This document shows, piece after piece, positions 34,670-43,559 of a DNA stretch of 48,664 bases (position 1 is its first letter; every line of letters starts with the position of its first letter). The notes under the pieces were generated by a model, which did not search any database, was not told the DNA's origin, and saw nothing but the letters and a program-made list of their open reading frames with translations. Location: positions 1,259,029 through 1,307,692 of the forward strand of contig NZ_HE578945.1 in assembly GCF_000321045.1 (NCBI RefSeq). The letters are read 5' to 3'. The stretch is from Phytobacter massiliensis JC163 (GTDB lineage Bacteria > Pseudomonadota > Gammaproteobacteria > Enterobacterales > Enterobacteriaceae). The position numbers and the translations under genes are program-made.

Positions 34670-35365
34670 TCAGGCCAGGACCCGTTCGGCGGCGAGCATG
34701 CCTGTCGCCATCGGTAGGTTAATATACTGCGCCAGTTCGCGCTGCTCGGCACGGGGAAGATAAGGCAACTCCCCCACCAGCGGCGCGGGCAGTTTACGGC
34801 TCAGTACGCTGATAATTTCTGAATAGTGCGCAAGGCCGGGGTTGATACGGTTAGCCACCCAGCCAATCAGCGGCAGCCCGTCGCTGGCAATGGCCTGGGC
34901 GGTCAGCAGCGCATGGTTAATGCAGCCCTCCTGAATACCCACCACCATCAACACCGCCATCTGCTCCTGCACCACCCACTCAGAGAGCGGACGCAGGTCG
35001 TTCATCAGGCTGCGCCAGCCCCCCGTCCCTTCGACGACCACATGGTCAACCTGGTCGCATAGCCGGGCAAGGCCGTTGGAAAGAAGGCTGTAGTTGATAG
35101 GATAACTGTGCGCTACGCTACTTTCGTCTTCACTTAGCGCAATGGGGTTAACCGATGAATAAGGTAACTCAATTGACGACACGCTTTGCAGTACCAGCGC
35201 GTCTTTATTGCGTAACCCTTCCGGCGTCTCTTTACTCCCTTTTGCGACCGGCTTGTAACCCGCGACGGTTCTGCCGCTGGCGGCAATCGCCTGCAGCAGT
35301 GCGCGGGACACGACTGTCTTCCCGACAGAAGTATCAGTACCCGTTACAAAGAAACGCTTAAGCAT
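34670..35365 (-). CDS. bioD2: dethiobiotin synthetase paralogue BioD2 (YnfK)
   Basis: 231 residues from ATG 35365, E. coli length; an ATG at 35377 adds four. P-loop GTDTSVGKTVVSRAL, then GYKPVAKG and VEGTGGW. It belongs to the BioD family, which closes the ureido ring of dethiobiotin with ATP and CO2. E. coli has this second copy with low or unknown activity. Monocistronic. Confidence 0.92.
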   Translation of the reverse strand: MLKRFFVTGTDTSVGKTVVSRALLQAIAASGRTVAGYKPVAKGSKETPEGLRNKDALVLQSVSSIELPYSSVNPIALSEDESSVAHSYPINYSLLSNGLARLCDQVDHVVVEGTGGWRSLMNDLRPLSEWVVQEQMAVLMVVGIQEGCINHALLTAQAIASDGLPLIGWVANRINPGLAHYSEIISVLSRKLPAPLVGELPYLPRAEQRELAQYINLPMATGMLAAERVLA

Positions 35366-35491
35366 TGCTAACCCCACCCGTTATGCTACGAAAATATAAA
35401 CCAGGAAAATAATTCAGTGGGGAAAGTCTAAGGTAAGCGTCTTCAGCCCGGCTTGCGTTAGCGCAATTTTTGGTAAAACAGTGTAGAAATG

Positions 35492-36712
35492 TTACCCCTG
35501 CAACAAACGTATCAGCAGCGAGCCATTATACATCGCGTCTTTAACCAGCGCCGCGCCTGCCATTGTGCCCTGGTTGGTAAACTGCGTGCTCTCTACAGCG
35601 ATATGTTTACTGTACGCGGGTAATGATTGCTGACGAATACAGTCAGCAATAGCGGGAAAGAGGATATCCGCCGCCTTGCTCAGGGGCGAACCGATAAGAA
35701 TTTTTTGTGGATTGAACAAATTTACCATGATGGCCAGAATGCGCCCGACGTTGGTGCCGACACCGCTGATAATATCTTTTGCCAGCAGATCCCCCTGCTG
35801 CGCCGCGTCGCACAGCGACGCTACCGTCAGCGGCTGCTGGTGCAGCATCGATCCCATCGACTGGCTCATGCGCAGTTGCGCCAGCTCCAGCACGCTCTCC
35901 ACGCTGGCGATGGTCTCCAGGCAGCCGTGGTTGCCGCAGTAGCAGCGTTTACCGTAAGGATCGACCTGCGTGTGGCCAATCTCCACCAGGCTACTGCTGC
36001 CCGCGTGCAGCAGCCTGCCGTCGGTGATGACGCCCGCGCCGACGTTGTGATCGATAACCACCTGAATCACATCCCGCGCCCCGCGCGACGCGCCAAACAG
36101 CGCTTCGGCCATGGTCCAGGCGCTGATATCGTGCTGCATATAGACGGGCACGCCGGTATGCGCTTCCAGCGCCTCGCCCAGCGGCATATCCTTTACCCCT
36201 TCATAAAAGGGCATGCGGTGGACAATACCGTTTTCGGTATCAATAATGCCGGGCAGCGTAATGGCGATAGCGGTTAGACGCTCCAGCTTTTGCTGATGCC
36301 GAATAAAAAAGGCGTCAATATGGGCGATGATGCGCGCCAGCAGCGGGGTTTCATCCTCCAGCGATAGCAGCAGGCACTCCTCTACCACCAGCTTGCTACT
36401 AAGATCGCGCAGCGAGAGATAAATTTCCCCGCGGCTGATACGTAAAGAGAGATAGTGCCAGGCTTCGGTTTCCACCACCAGCCCCACCGCAGGCCGCCCG
36501 CGGCTGCCTGGCTCCTGAATTTCGGTCTCCTGCACCAGATGCGCTTCCAGCATTTCACGCACAATTTTGGTGATACTGGCCGGCGCCAGCTGCGCCAGAC
36601 GCGACAGGTCGATGCGCGACACCGGGCCAAGCTGATCAATCAGGCGGTATACCGCGCCGGCATTGGTCTGCTTTATTTGATCGATATGCCCAGGCTGACT
36701 ATCAGCAACCAC
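35492..36712 (-). CDS. mlc: glucose-responsive repressor Mlc (DgsA), ROK family
   Basis: 406 residues from the GTG at 36712 (E. coli length); another GTG lies one codon upstream. N-terminal helix-turn-helix (GPVSRIDLSRLAQLAPASIT), a ROK domain, and the structural zinc site CYCGNHGC near residue 258. It represses ptsG, manXYZ and malT, and is sequestered by dephosphorylated PtsG when glucose is transported. GGGAG precedes it and a palindrome lies just upstream. Confidence 0.95.
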   Translation of the reverse strand: MVADSQPGHIDQIKQTNAGAVYRLIDQLGPVSRIDLSRLAQLAPASITKIVREMLEAHLVQETEIQEPGSRGRPAVGLVVETEAWHYLSLRISRGEIYLSLRDLSSKLVVEECLLLSLEDETPLLARIIAHIDAFFIRHQQKLERLTAIAITLPGIIDTENGIVHRMPFYEGVKDMPLGEALEAHTGVPVYMQHDISAWTMAEALFGASRGARDVIQVVIDHNVGAGVITDGRLLHAGSSSLVEIGHTQVDPYGKRCYCGNHGCLETIASVESVLELAQLRMSQSMGSMLHQQPLTVASLCDAAQQGDLLAKDIISGVGTNVGRILAIMVNLFNPQKILIGSPLSKAADILFPAIADCIRQQSLPAYSKHIAVESTQFTNQGTMAGAALVKDAMYNGSLLIRLLQG

Positions 36713-36723
36713 CACGCTCTCCC

Positions 36724-36746
36724 TTTATTTTTGTGCCCGAAATAAA
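36724..36746 (-). promoter_or_regulatory. Mlc/NagC-type operator upstream of mlc
   Basis: TTTATTT-N9-AAATAAA is a perfect 7+7 inverted repeat, nine bases before the GTG start and near the ribosome binding site. Mlc and NagC bind A/T-rich TTATTT/AAATAA dyads, and E. coli mlc is autoregulated. Confidence 0.55.
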
Positions 36747-36842
36747 CTTTGGGCTATGGTGAAGCACTTCGATAGTCAACGTCAAATATTTCCCCAGGCT
36801 TGTGATTTACCGCACGTTTCACAGAGGCTTACTGCTTGTTTT

Positions 36843-37739
36843 TTACCCATTCGCCGACGAAATCAACGCTTTTCTGAAACGTTGTGCCGCTGTTCCCTGT
36901 TCATGATGCTTCGCCCATACCAGCCACATCTCCGATACGGCGTCGGGCTGGATAATCGGCAGCCAGCGCATCTCATCAAGCTGCACGCGGCGAAACGAGG
37001 CAGGAAGTATCGACACCCCCAGCCCGGCAGCCACCAGACCAATAATGGTCATCGCCTCGCCCACTTCCTGGGTGATGGTAGGAGTCAAATCATAGCGGCG
37101 CAGCAGGCCAAGGATATCGTCATACAACCCGGTGCCGACGTGCGGGTCGAAAAAGACAAACGGCTCCCGCGCCAGTTCATGCAACGAGACGGCGGACCGC
37201 GTGGCCAGCGGATGGTCACGATGAATCATCGCCAGCAGCGGCTCTTGCAAAATCACCTGCCAGGCCAGCGTATCGGGCAGCAGCGTATTGCGCATCAGCC
37301 CTAAATCCAGCGCCCCCTCGTTCAGCGGCGCGATCTGTTCGCGGGTGTTGATCTCCCGCGTCTGGATATGTACGTCCGGGTAATGCCGACGAAACGACGA
37401 CAGCGTGTCCGACACTGCCTTAATAAAAGGGGCGGAGGAGGTAAAGCCGATGCGCAGCTCCCCTGTCTCCCCCTGATGCAGCCGGGCGGCACGGGCGACG
37501 GCCTCCTCGACCTGGCTTAAGATCTGCCGACTGTCGGCCAGAAACTGCCTGCCCGCCGGAGTCAACGCGACGCTGCGGTTGGTGCGCGACAGCAGTTTCG
37601 CCCCCGCCTGCTGTTCAAGCGCCTGGATTTGCTGGCTAAGCGGCGGCTGAGAGATGTTCAACCGCGCGGCGGCATGGCCGAAGTGCAGCTCTTCGGCAAC
37701 GGCAATAAAGTAACGCAGATGGCGCAGCTCAATATTCAT
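36843..37739 (-). CDS. ynfL: LysR-family regulator YnfL
   Basis: 298 residues. LysR helix-turn-helix (FGHAAARLNISQPPLSQQIQAL) and an effector domain. Divergent from ynfM, the usual layout in which a LysR protein controls its neighbour. Target and effector unknown. Confidence 0.9.
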   Translation of the reverse strand: MNIELRHLRYFIAVAEELHFGHAAARLNISQPPLSQQIQALEQQAGAKLLSRTNRSVALTPAGRQFLADSRQILSQVEEAVARAARLHQGETGELRIGFTSSAPFIKAVSDTLSSFRRHYPDVHIQTREINTREQIAPLNEGALDLGLMRNTLLPDTLAWQVILQEPLLAMIHRDHPLATRSAVSLHELAREPFVFFDPHVGTGLYDDILGLLRRYDLTPTITQEVGEAMTIIGLVAAGLGVSILPASFRRVQLDEMRWLPIIQPDAVSEMWLVWAKHHEQGTAAQRFRKALISSANG

Positions 37740-37844
37740 ATGTAAAACGTCTTATTTGAGATTATTAATATATTAGACAGAACAATCCCCTTTTCATACC
37801 CTTACCTTATCTCTGCTTTTTGCAATGAAATTGAAGGATTAACA

Positions 37845-39095
37845 GTGAGTCGTACAACTACCGTCGACATCTTACCGGCAGAGGATGTCGAAACCGTTTC
37901 CCGCCCTGGGGCAGCGCAATTTATCAAACGCGGTACGCCGCAATTTATGCGCGTTACCCTGGCGCTCTTCTCCGCAGGCCTCGCCACCTTCGCCCTGCTC
38001 TACTGTGTCCAGCCTATTCTGCCGGTGCTCTCAGGGGAGTTTGGCGTATCGCCCGCCAGCAGCAGTATTTCTCTGTCTGTCTCCACGGCAATGCTGGCGG
38101 TTGGGCTGCTGTTCACCGGCCCCTTATCTGACGCCATCGGGCGCAAGAAAGTGATGGTAACCGCCCTGCTGCTCGCCTCCTGCTGCACCCTGCTATCCAC
38201 TATGATGACCAGCTGGCACGGTATCCTGGTGATGCGCGCGCTGATGGGGCTTTCCCTGAGCGGCGTGGCGGCGGTAGGCATGACCTACCTGAGCGAGGAG
38301 ATCCACCCCAGCTTTGTGGCCTTCTCGATGGGGCTTTACATCAGCGGCAACTCTATTGGCGGCATGAGCGGGCGTCTTCTGAGCGGCGTCTTCACGGATT
38401 TCTTTAACTGGCGCGTCGCGCTGGCAGTGATTGGCCTTTTCGCCCTCGCCTCGGCGCTGATGTTCTGGCGCATTCTCCCGGAGTCGCGCCATTTTCGCCC
38501 TATGGCCCTGCGCCCGCGCACCCTGGCGATCAACTTTCGCCTGCACTGGCGCGACCGCGGCCTGCCGCTGCTGTTCCTCGAAGGTTTTCTGCTGATGGGC
38601 TCGTTCGTCACGCTGTTTAACTACATTGGCTACCGGCTGATGCAGTCCCCCTGGCAGCTTAGCCAGGCGGTGGTGGGGCTGCTGTCGCTGGCCTACCTCA
38701 CCGGCACCTGGAGTTCGCCGCGCGCGGGGGCGATGACGGTAAAATATGGCCGGGGGCCGGTGATGATTGGCGCTATCGCCATTATGCTGTGCGGCCTGCT
38801 TCTGACGCTGTTTTCATCTATCTGGGTGATTTTTGCCGGTATGCTGCTGTTTGCTGCCGGATTCTTCGCCGCCCACTCGGTCGCCAGCAGCTGGATTGGG
38901 CCGCGGGCGCGCCGCGCTAAAGGGCAGGCGTCGTCACTCTATCTGTTCAGCTATTACCTGGGATCGAGTATCGCGGGGACGCTGGGCGGGGTCTTCTGGC
39001 ATAGCTGGGGCTGGAACGGCGTTGGCGGTTTTATTGCTCTGATGCTGGTGCTGGCGCTGTTCACCGGTAACCGACTTCATCACCGCCTGCATTAA
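37845..39095 (+). CDS. ynfM: MFS transporter YnfM
   Basis: 416 residues with twelve membrane segments; MFS motif GPLSDAIGRKKVMV near residue 90. Related to arabinose-type and drug exporters; substrate unknown. Divergent from ynfL with about 105 bases between. A REP element follows at 39102. Confidence 0.9.
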   Translation: MSRTTTVDILPAEDVETVSRPGAAQFIKRGTPQFMRVTLALFSAGLATFALLYCVQPILPVLSGEFGVSPASSSISLSVSTAMLAVGLLFTGPLSDAIGRKKVMVTALLLASCCTLLSTMMTSWHGILVMRALMGLSLSGVAAVGMTYLSEEIHPSFVAFSMGLYISGNSIGGMSGRLLSGVFTDFFNWRVALAVIGLFALASALMFWRILPESRHFRPMALRPRTLAINFRLHWRDRGLPLLFLEGFLLMGSFVTLFNYIGYRLMQSPWQLSQAVVGLLSLAYLTGTWSSPRAGAMTVKYGRGPVMIGAIAIMLCGLLLTLFSSIWVIFAGMLLFAAGFFAAHSVASSWIGPRARRAKGQASSLYLFSYYLGSSIAGTLGGVFWHSWGWNGVGGFIALMLVLALFTGNRLHHRLH

Positions 39096-39101
39096 ATCAT
39101 G

Positions 39102-39165
39102 TAGCCCGGATGCGGCCAATGCCGCATCCGGGAGGCCAGGGGCGCAATGCTTCCCTGGCTACAGC
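39102..39165. repeat. REP element
   Basis: GTAGCCCGGATGCGGC / GCCGCATCCGGG plus a second imperfect inverted half (GCCAGGGG / CCCTGGC). Confidence 0.7.
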
Positions 39166-39181
39166 TCCGTGCCTGAACAGG

Positions 39182-39274
39182 TCAGAACATCCCAAATACC
39201 GAGGATGCGCCCACCATTTCTCGTACTGCATCAAGCACCGTCAGAGCAAAAATAACCCAGATAAAAGGATTCAT
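39182..39274 (-). CDS. candidate 30-residue single-pass membrane protein
   Basis: ATG 39274 to stop 39182 encodes MNPFIWVIFALTVLDAVREM and ten more residues (VGASSVFGMF). One hydrophobic helix, like many enterobacterial small proteins. The ribosome binding site is poor (AGCTTAAATC), so it may be chance. It occupies most of the otherwise empty ynfM-to-carboxypeptidase gap. Confidence 0.35.
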   Translation of the reverse strand: MNPFIWVIFALTVLDAVREMVGASSVFGMF

Positions 39275-39390
39275 GATTTAAGCTGTGTGGTTGAGGCTAC
39301 GACTTTTCTATTATGGACAGTGAGCGCGCTATGCTATAGCCCCTGTATTTAGTAGGTCAATAGCGCATACCTGTTCCAACTAGAGGCACT

Positions 39391-40875
39391 ATGGAAAATA
39401 CCTGTTATCAGCAGCTTACCCGCACGTTTCAACGTCTGTCGCGTTTTTCCCATCTCTCCGCCATCGCGGGCTGGGACATGCTTACCATGATGCCCCCCGC
39501 AGGCAGCGCCGCCCGTGGCGAAGCGCTGGCGGAGCTGGGGGTGCTACAACACCAGATCCTGACCGATAAGCAGGTGGGGCAATGGCTGGAGGGGGCCCGC
39601 TCAGAGGATCTCAACGACCTTGAGCAGGCCAATCTGCGGGAAATGACGCGTCATTATCAGCAGGCTTCGCTACTACCCGAGTCGCTGGTGGAAGCCAAAG
39701 CGCTGGCGGGCAGCCGCTGCGAACACGCCTGGCGCACCCAGCGCCCTGCCAATGACTGGGCTGGTTTTAGCGCCAACCTGAAAGAAGTGGTGAAACTGAG
39801 CCGCGAAGAGGCGCAGCTCCGCGCCGCGGCGAAAGGCTGCTCGCCTTATGACGCGCTGCTGGATGTTTTTGAGCCGGATATGACCAGCGCGCGCCTTGAT
39901 ACGCTGTTCGCCGATCTCAAATCCTGGCTGCCTGACCTGCTACAGCGGGTTGCCGATAAGCAGTCCCGTGAGACGCTTGTCGATCCGGTGGGGCCATTCC
40001 CGGTGGCGACACAGCGCGAGCTGGGGCTGGAAGCCATGAAGATGCTGGGCTTCGACTTTAACGGCGGACGGCTTGATATTAGCGCCCACCCTTTCTGCGG
40101 CGGCGTACCGGAAGATGTGCGCATTACCACCCGTTACGATGAAAATGACCTGCTGAGCGCGCTGTTTGGCGTGGTGCATGAAACCGGCCATGCCCGCTAT
40201 GAGCAAAATCTGCCCCGCCAGTGGTCAGGGCAACCCGTCGCGCTGGCGCGCTCGACGGCAATCCATGAATCGCAGAGCCTGTTTTTTGAAATGCAGCTGG
40301 GCCGCAGCGAAGCGTTTCTCCGGCGTTTGCTGCCGTCAATCGTCCAGCGCTTTGGCGCTCAGCCAGCCTTTGAAGAGGCCAACTTTATCGCCTGGAACCA
40401 GCGAGTAAAACCCGGCTTTATTCGCGTCGAGGCGGACGAAGTAAGCTATCCGGCCCATGTCATTCTGCGCTATGAGATTGAGCAGGCACTGATTAACGGC
40501 GAAATCGAGGTGGAGGACATTCCCGCCCTGTGGAACGAGAAGATGCAGGCGTGGCTGGGTCTGTCCACCGAAGGCGACTACCGTAACGGCTGCATGCAGG
40601 ATATCCACTGGACGGACGGCGGCTTTGGCTACTTCCCCTCCTATACGCTGGGCGCGATGTACGCCGCACAGCTGTTTCATGCGGCGCGCACCGCCCTGCC
40701 GGGGCTGGAAAGCGCCATCGCGCAGGGGGATTTCTCCGCGCTGTTTGACTGGCTGCGGCAAAATATCTGGCAGCACGGCAGCCGCTTCTCCACTTCGCAG
40801 CTCATTGAAAATGCCACCGGCGAGGCGCTGAACAGCCGCTATTTCCGTCAGCATCTGACAGCGCGCTATCTGTAA
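39391..40875 (+). CDS. M32 carboxypeptidase (Taq family)
   Basis: 494 residues, usual length of thermostable carboxypeptidase 1-type enzymes. HExxH zinc site in VVHETGHARYEQ near residue 266, with the third-ligand region ESQSLFFE about 27 residues later, and the family block IRVEADEVSYPAHVILRYE. It removes C-terminal residues with broad specificity in the cytoplasm. It is not in this place in E. coli K-12. AGAGGC lies before the ATG. Confidence 0.92.
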   Translation: MENTCYQQLTRTFQRLSRFSHLSAIAGWDMLTMMPPAGSAARGEALAELGVLQHQILTDKQVGQWLEGARSEDLNDLEQANLREMTRHYQQASLLPESLVEAKALAGSRCEHAWRTQRPANDWAGFSANLKEVVKLSREEAQLRAAAKGCSPYDALLDVFEPDMTSARLDTLFADLKSWLPDLLQRVADKQSRETLVDPVGPFPVATQRELGLEAMKMLGFDFNGGRLDISAHPFCGGVPEDVRITTRYDENDLLSALFGVVHETGHARYEQNLPRQWSGQPVALARSTAIHESQSLFFEMQLGRSEAFLRRLLPSIVQRFGAQPAFEEANFIAWNQRVKPGFIRVEADEVSYPAHVILRYEIEQALINGEIEVEDIPALWNEKMQAWLGLSTEGDYRNGCMQDIHWTDGGFGYFPSYTLGAMYAAQLFHAARTALPGLESAIAQGDFSALFDWLRQNIWQHGSRFSTSQLIENATGEALNSRYFRQHLTARYL

Positions 40876-40892
40876 ACCCCGCATTTTCAGTC

Positions 40893-40932
40893 TCCCCGGA
40901 TGCGGCGCGCTGGCGCCTAATCCGGGCTACCT
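40893..40932. repeat. REP element
   Basis: CCCGGATGCGGCGCG...CGCCTAATCCGGG palindrome between the carboxypeptidase and asr. Confidence 0.75.
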
Positions 40933-40941
40933 CTCCCCCTG

Positions 40942-40955
40942 TACAAACGGTTACA
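40942..40955 (+). promoter_or_regulatory. RstA-like box upstream of asr
   Basis: TACAAACGGTTACA matches the RstA consensus TACATNTNGTTACA except for two bases. asr is a known RstBA target in E. coli and Salmonella. It lies about 105 bases before the ATG. Confidence 0.6.
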
Positions 40956-41059
40956 CGCCGAAACCAATCACTCACGGAAGCAGCAGCGCGATATCGATAT
41001 AGTGCTTTCAACGGCCCCGCAGTGGGGTTGAATGAAGAAACCAATTCGAGGATATCAGA

Positions 41060-41392
41060 ATGAAAAAAGTATTAGCTCTGGTTGTTGCCGCTGCTATGGG
41101 TCTGTCTTCTGCTGCGTTCGCCGCTGATGCCGCGACCACCACCACTCAGGCTCCGGCTGCCACCACAACCACTACCGCCGCACCGGCAGCGAAAGCCGCT
41201 CCGGCGAAAAAAGTTCACAAACATAAAAAAGCGGTAGCCCAGAAAGCGCAGGCTGCTAAAACCAAAAAACACCACAAAAAAGCCGCCGCTAAACCGGCAG
41301 CTGAGCAGAAAGCTCAGGCGGCAAAAGTGAAAAAACATAAAAAACATGTAAAACACGAAGCGACTCAACCTGCTGCTCAGCCGGCTGCGTAA
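41060..41392 (+). CDS. asr: acid shock protein Asr
   Basis: 110 residues: signal peptide ([20 protein letters not shown], cleavage after AFA), a threonine/alanine-rich part, then lysine/histidine-rich repeats ([28 protein letters not shown]). Periplasmic basic protein made under acid stress and further processed; thought to protect other proteins. GAGGA ribosome binding site. Confidence 0.95.
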   Translation: MKKVLALVVAAAMGLSSAAFAADAATTTTQAPAATTTTTAAPAAKAAPAKKVHKHKKAVAQKAQAAKTKKHHKKAAAKPAAEQKAQAAKVKKHKKHVKHEATQPAAQPAA

Positions 41393-41429
41393 GTTTTCTG
41401 TTTACCGGGCCTGCTGTCCAGGCCCGTCC

Positions 41430-41467
41430 CCGGCGCTGAACCTCTGGTAAAGCGCCGTTTTTTTTCG
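41430..41467 (+). terminator. asr terminator/attenuator
   Basis: GGCGCT / AGCGCC stem with T8 between asr and ydgU; an extra hairpin GGGCCTG / CAGGCCC lies just before. Read-through would give the smaller ydgU message. Confidence 0.75.
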
Positions 41468-41475
41468 GAGGGTTT

Positions 41476-41559
41476 ATGCTGCGACGCTACCGTTTCGAAT
41501 GCCTCTTACTGATGCTGATTGTCTGCGCGCTCATCGCCCTGCGCTTTTATCTGTTTTGA
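41476..41559 (+). CDS. ydgU: small membrane protein YdgU
   Basis: 27 residues, MLRRYRFECLLLMLIVCALI then ALRFYLF, a single membrane helix after a basic start. CGGAGGG ribosome binding site. Same place, size and motif (RRYRFE...RFYL) as E. coli YdgU, an acid-induced small protein co-expressed with asr. Confidence 0.85.
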   Translation: MLRRYRFECLLLMLIVCALIALRFYLF

Positions 41560-41658
41560 ATGTAGCACGCTGATTTTATTCCCGCTTTTCTCCCGTCCCG
41601 TCTATAGTTTATAAATCAGGGTTACTAAAAAATCATTATTGCCCCATCAGAGTGTTAT

Positions 41659-42465
41659 ATGCGAAAAACCGTTGTGCTATTGCTGGGAACGTTTCTTTTT
41701 TCCGCTTACGGCCATGCCGATGAAGACGCAGCCAGCGCCCGTCAGGTCAAGACGCTTTTTTTCGGTCATGATGACCGCGAGCGGGTTGAAAACCCTACGC
41801 GCGCGCCGTATGACGCCATCGGACAGCTGGAAACCGCCAGCGGCAACCTCTGCACCGCGACGCTTATTTCACCGCGCCTGGCATTAACCGCCGGGCACTG
41901 CCTTCTGACGCCCCCGGGCGGCAAAACGGATAAAGCCGTGGCGCTGCGCTTTGTGTCGCAAAAAGGGAGCTGGCGTTATGAAATTCGCAGTATTGAAGGG
42001 CGCGTTGACCCGTCGTTAGGCAGACGGCTGAAAGCCGATGGCGACGGCTGGATTGTCCCCCCTGCCGCCGCACCGTGGGATTTTGGCCTGGTGGTGCTGC
42101 GCTATCCTCCCTCTGGCATCACCCCCCTGCCGCTGTTTGCGGGCGATAAAGCGGCGCTGACCCAGGCATTGAAAGAGGCGGGCCGGAAAGTGACCCAGTC
42201 GGGCTACCCGGAAGATCATCTGGAAACGCTGTTCAGCCATCAGGATTGCATCGTCACCGGCTGGGCGCAGGAGAGCGTTCTGTCGCACCAGTGCGATACC
42301 CTGCCGGGCGACAGCGGTTCCCCGCTAATGCTGAAAACCGCTGACGGCTGGCAGCTTATCGCGGTACAAAGTTCCGCCCCGGCGGCGAAAGACCGCTGGC
42401 GCGCCGATAACCGGGCGATTGCCATCACCGGTTTTCGTGACAAACTGGAAGCGCTGGCGCAGTAA
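41659..42465 (+). CDS. ydgD: trypsin-like serine protease YdgD
   Basis: 268 residues with a signal peptide ([18 protein letters not shown]). Chymotrypsin-fold triad: His in LTAGHC, Asp in PWDFGLVV, Ser in LPGDSGSPL. Two or more disulfide cysteines. Predicted periplasmic protease of unknown substrate. Confidence 0.9.
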   Translation: MRKTVVLLLGTFLFSAYGHADEDAASARQVKTLFFGHDDRERVENPTRAPYDAIGQLETASGNLCTATLISPRLALTAGHCLLTPPGGKTDKAVALRFVSQKGSWRYEIRSIEGRVDPSLGRRLKADGDGWIVPPAAAPWDFGLVVLRYPPSGITPLPLFAGDKAALTQALKEAGRKVTQSGYPEDHLETLFSHQDCIVTGWAQESVLSHQCDTLPGDSGSPLMLKTADGWQLIAVQSSAPAAKDRWRADNRAIAITGFRDKLEALAQ

Positions 42466-42470
42466 GTAAC

Positions 42471-42491
42471 GCAGCCCTGCATGGGCTGCGA
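42471..42491. terminator. hairpin between convergent ydgD and mdtI
   Basis: CGCAGCCC / GGGCTGCG stem with a TGCAT loop, no clear T tract. Confidence 0.5.
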
Positions 42492-42495
42492 AGCG

Positions 42496-42825
42496 TCAGG
42501 CGAATTTTATCAAAATCATGCCGACAATCAGCAGTACCAGCCCTGCCCAGCCTTTGTTGTTGAGCCGCTGTCCAAAGAGGATCCAGCCCGCCGCAAGCGT
42601 GGCGGCGATGCCAAAGCCGCCCCATAAGGCATAAGCCACCGACAGATCGATACCCTTTACCGCCTGCGATAGCGCGCTAAATGCAGCCAGTACCGCCAGC
42701 AGCGATCCGATCCCGTACCCTTTATGGCGAAAGCCGGACGACAGCTTAAGAAAGATGTTGGCGACGATCTCAAGAACAATGGCGCTCGCCAGCCACAGGC
42801 CGTGTATCCATTCAAACTGTTGCAT
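42496..42825 (-). CDS. mdtI: spermidine export protein MdtI (SMR family)
   Basis: 109 residues with four membrane segments and the SMR glutamate in the first helix ([14 protein letters not shown]). Works as a heterodimer with MdtJ to export spermidine. Starts inside mdtJ with a 14-base overlap. Confidence 0.93.
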   Translation of the reverse strand: MQQFEWIHGLWLASAIVLEIVANIFLKLSSGFRHKGYGIGSLLAVLAAFSALSQAVKGIDLSVAYALWGGFGIAATLAAGWILFGQRLNNKGWAGLVLLIVGMILIKFA

Positions 42826-43174
42826 TGCGACCGCCCTTTATACTTACGCCCGCTTTACGGGTGCCGGATTTAATCAGTACGATCCCGGCCACCAGCGTTG
42901 TTAAGCCCGCGATTTTCAGCGGCGTCAGCACTTCATCAAAAAGCACCACGCTGAACAGCGTAATCAGCACAATACCGATCCCTTCCCACAGGGCATAGGC
43001 AACGCCGAGGGCGATTTTTTTAACGGCAAAGGATAAAAATATATAAGACAGAGCGATCATCGCCAGCATTAAAATAAAACCGGCGTGCCCGCCGCTAACG
43101 CTTGCCCATTTCATCGATAATGTGCCGGTTATTTCTGCGACGATAGCCAGCGCTAAAAGTATCCAGTAAAACAT
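42812..43174 (-). CDS. mdtJ: spermidine export protein MdtJ (SMR family)
   Basis: 120 residues, four membrane segments, first-helix glutamate in [19 protein letters not shown] before the ATG. Partner of MdtI. An upstream reading frame overlaps its start. Confidence 0.93.
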   Translation of the reverse strand: MFYWILLALAIVAEITGTLSMKWASVSGGHAGFILMLAMIALSYIFLSFAVKKIALGVAYALWEGIGIVLITLFSVVLFDEVLTPLKIAGLTTLVAGIVLIKSGTRKAGVSIKGGRNATV

Positions 43175-43242
43175 TGTCTTTCTCCTGCATGAAAATAAAC
43201 GATTCGGTGGCTGCCCATAATGGAAGCCAGAAAAGTGAACAT
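43153..43242 (-). CDS. possible leader peptide overlapping mdtJ start
   Basis: A 29-codon frame, [20 protein letters not shown] and nine more residues, ends 22 bases inside mdtJ. Its own binding site is weak. A short upstream reading frame that senses polyamine has been reported for E. coli mdtJI; whether this is its counterpart cannot be settled here. Upstream, 43250-43559 holds two unsupported frames and a CAGGCGGCA/TGCCGCCTG hairpin at 43529-43557 downstream of the next gene. Confidence 0.35.
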   Translation of the reverse strand: MFTFLASIMGSHRIVYFHAGERQCFTGYF

Positions 43243-43559
43243 CAGCCGCGACTATTTCGCGTCTGGTCAGGCAGAATGAAAAAGACTACAGCGCGGAGCG
43301 CCAGTGCTGCTCGCCGCAAAAAGCGTGGCCAGCCAAAAGAGGAAGGGAAAAAACAGAAAGGAGCGTCCTGAACAGGTTATCCATAAAATTACAATGTTCC
43401 GCCTTTGCTTCTCATCGCGGCGGAAAAGTTGTCTCCGGTAGTTAAACACGCGCTATTTCTACCACAGGCGTTTTTTTTCGGCAAATGCTTTGCACTTCTT
43501 TACGCCTTGTACAGCAGCAGGATGTGCCGCCTGTCGGATTAATGGCAGGCGGCAGTGTG

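Noticed and set aside
43174-43371. 65-residue plus-strand ORF with a lysine/arginine-rich end
   Set aside because: No ribosome binding site at its start, low-complexity tail, and it overlaps the mdtJ leader; no family recognised.
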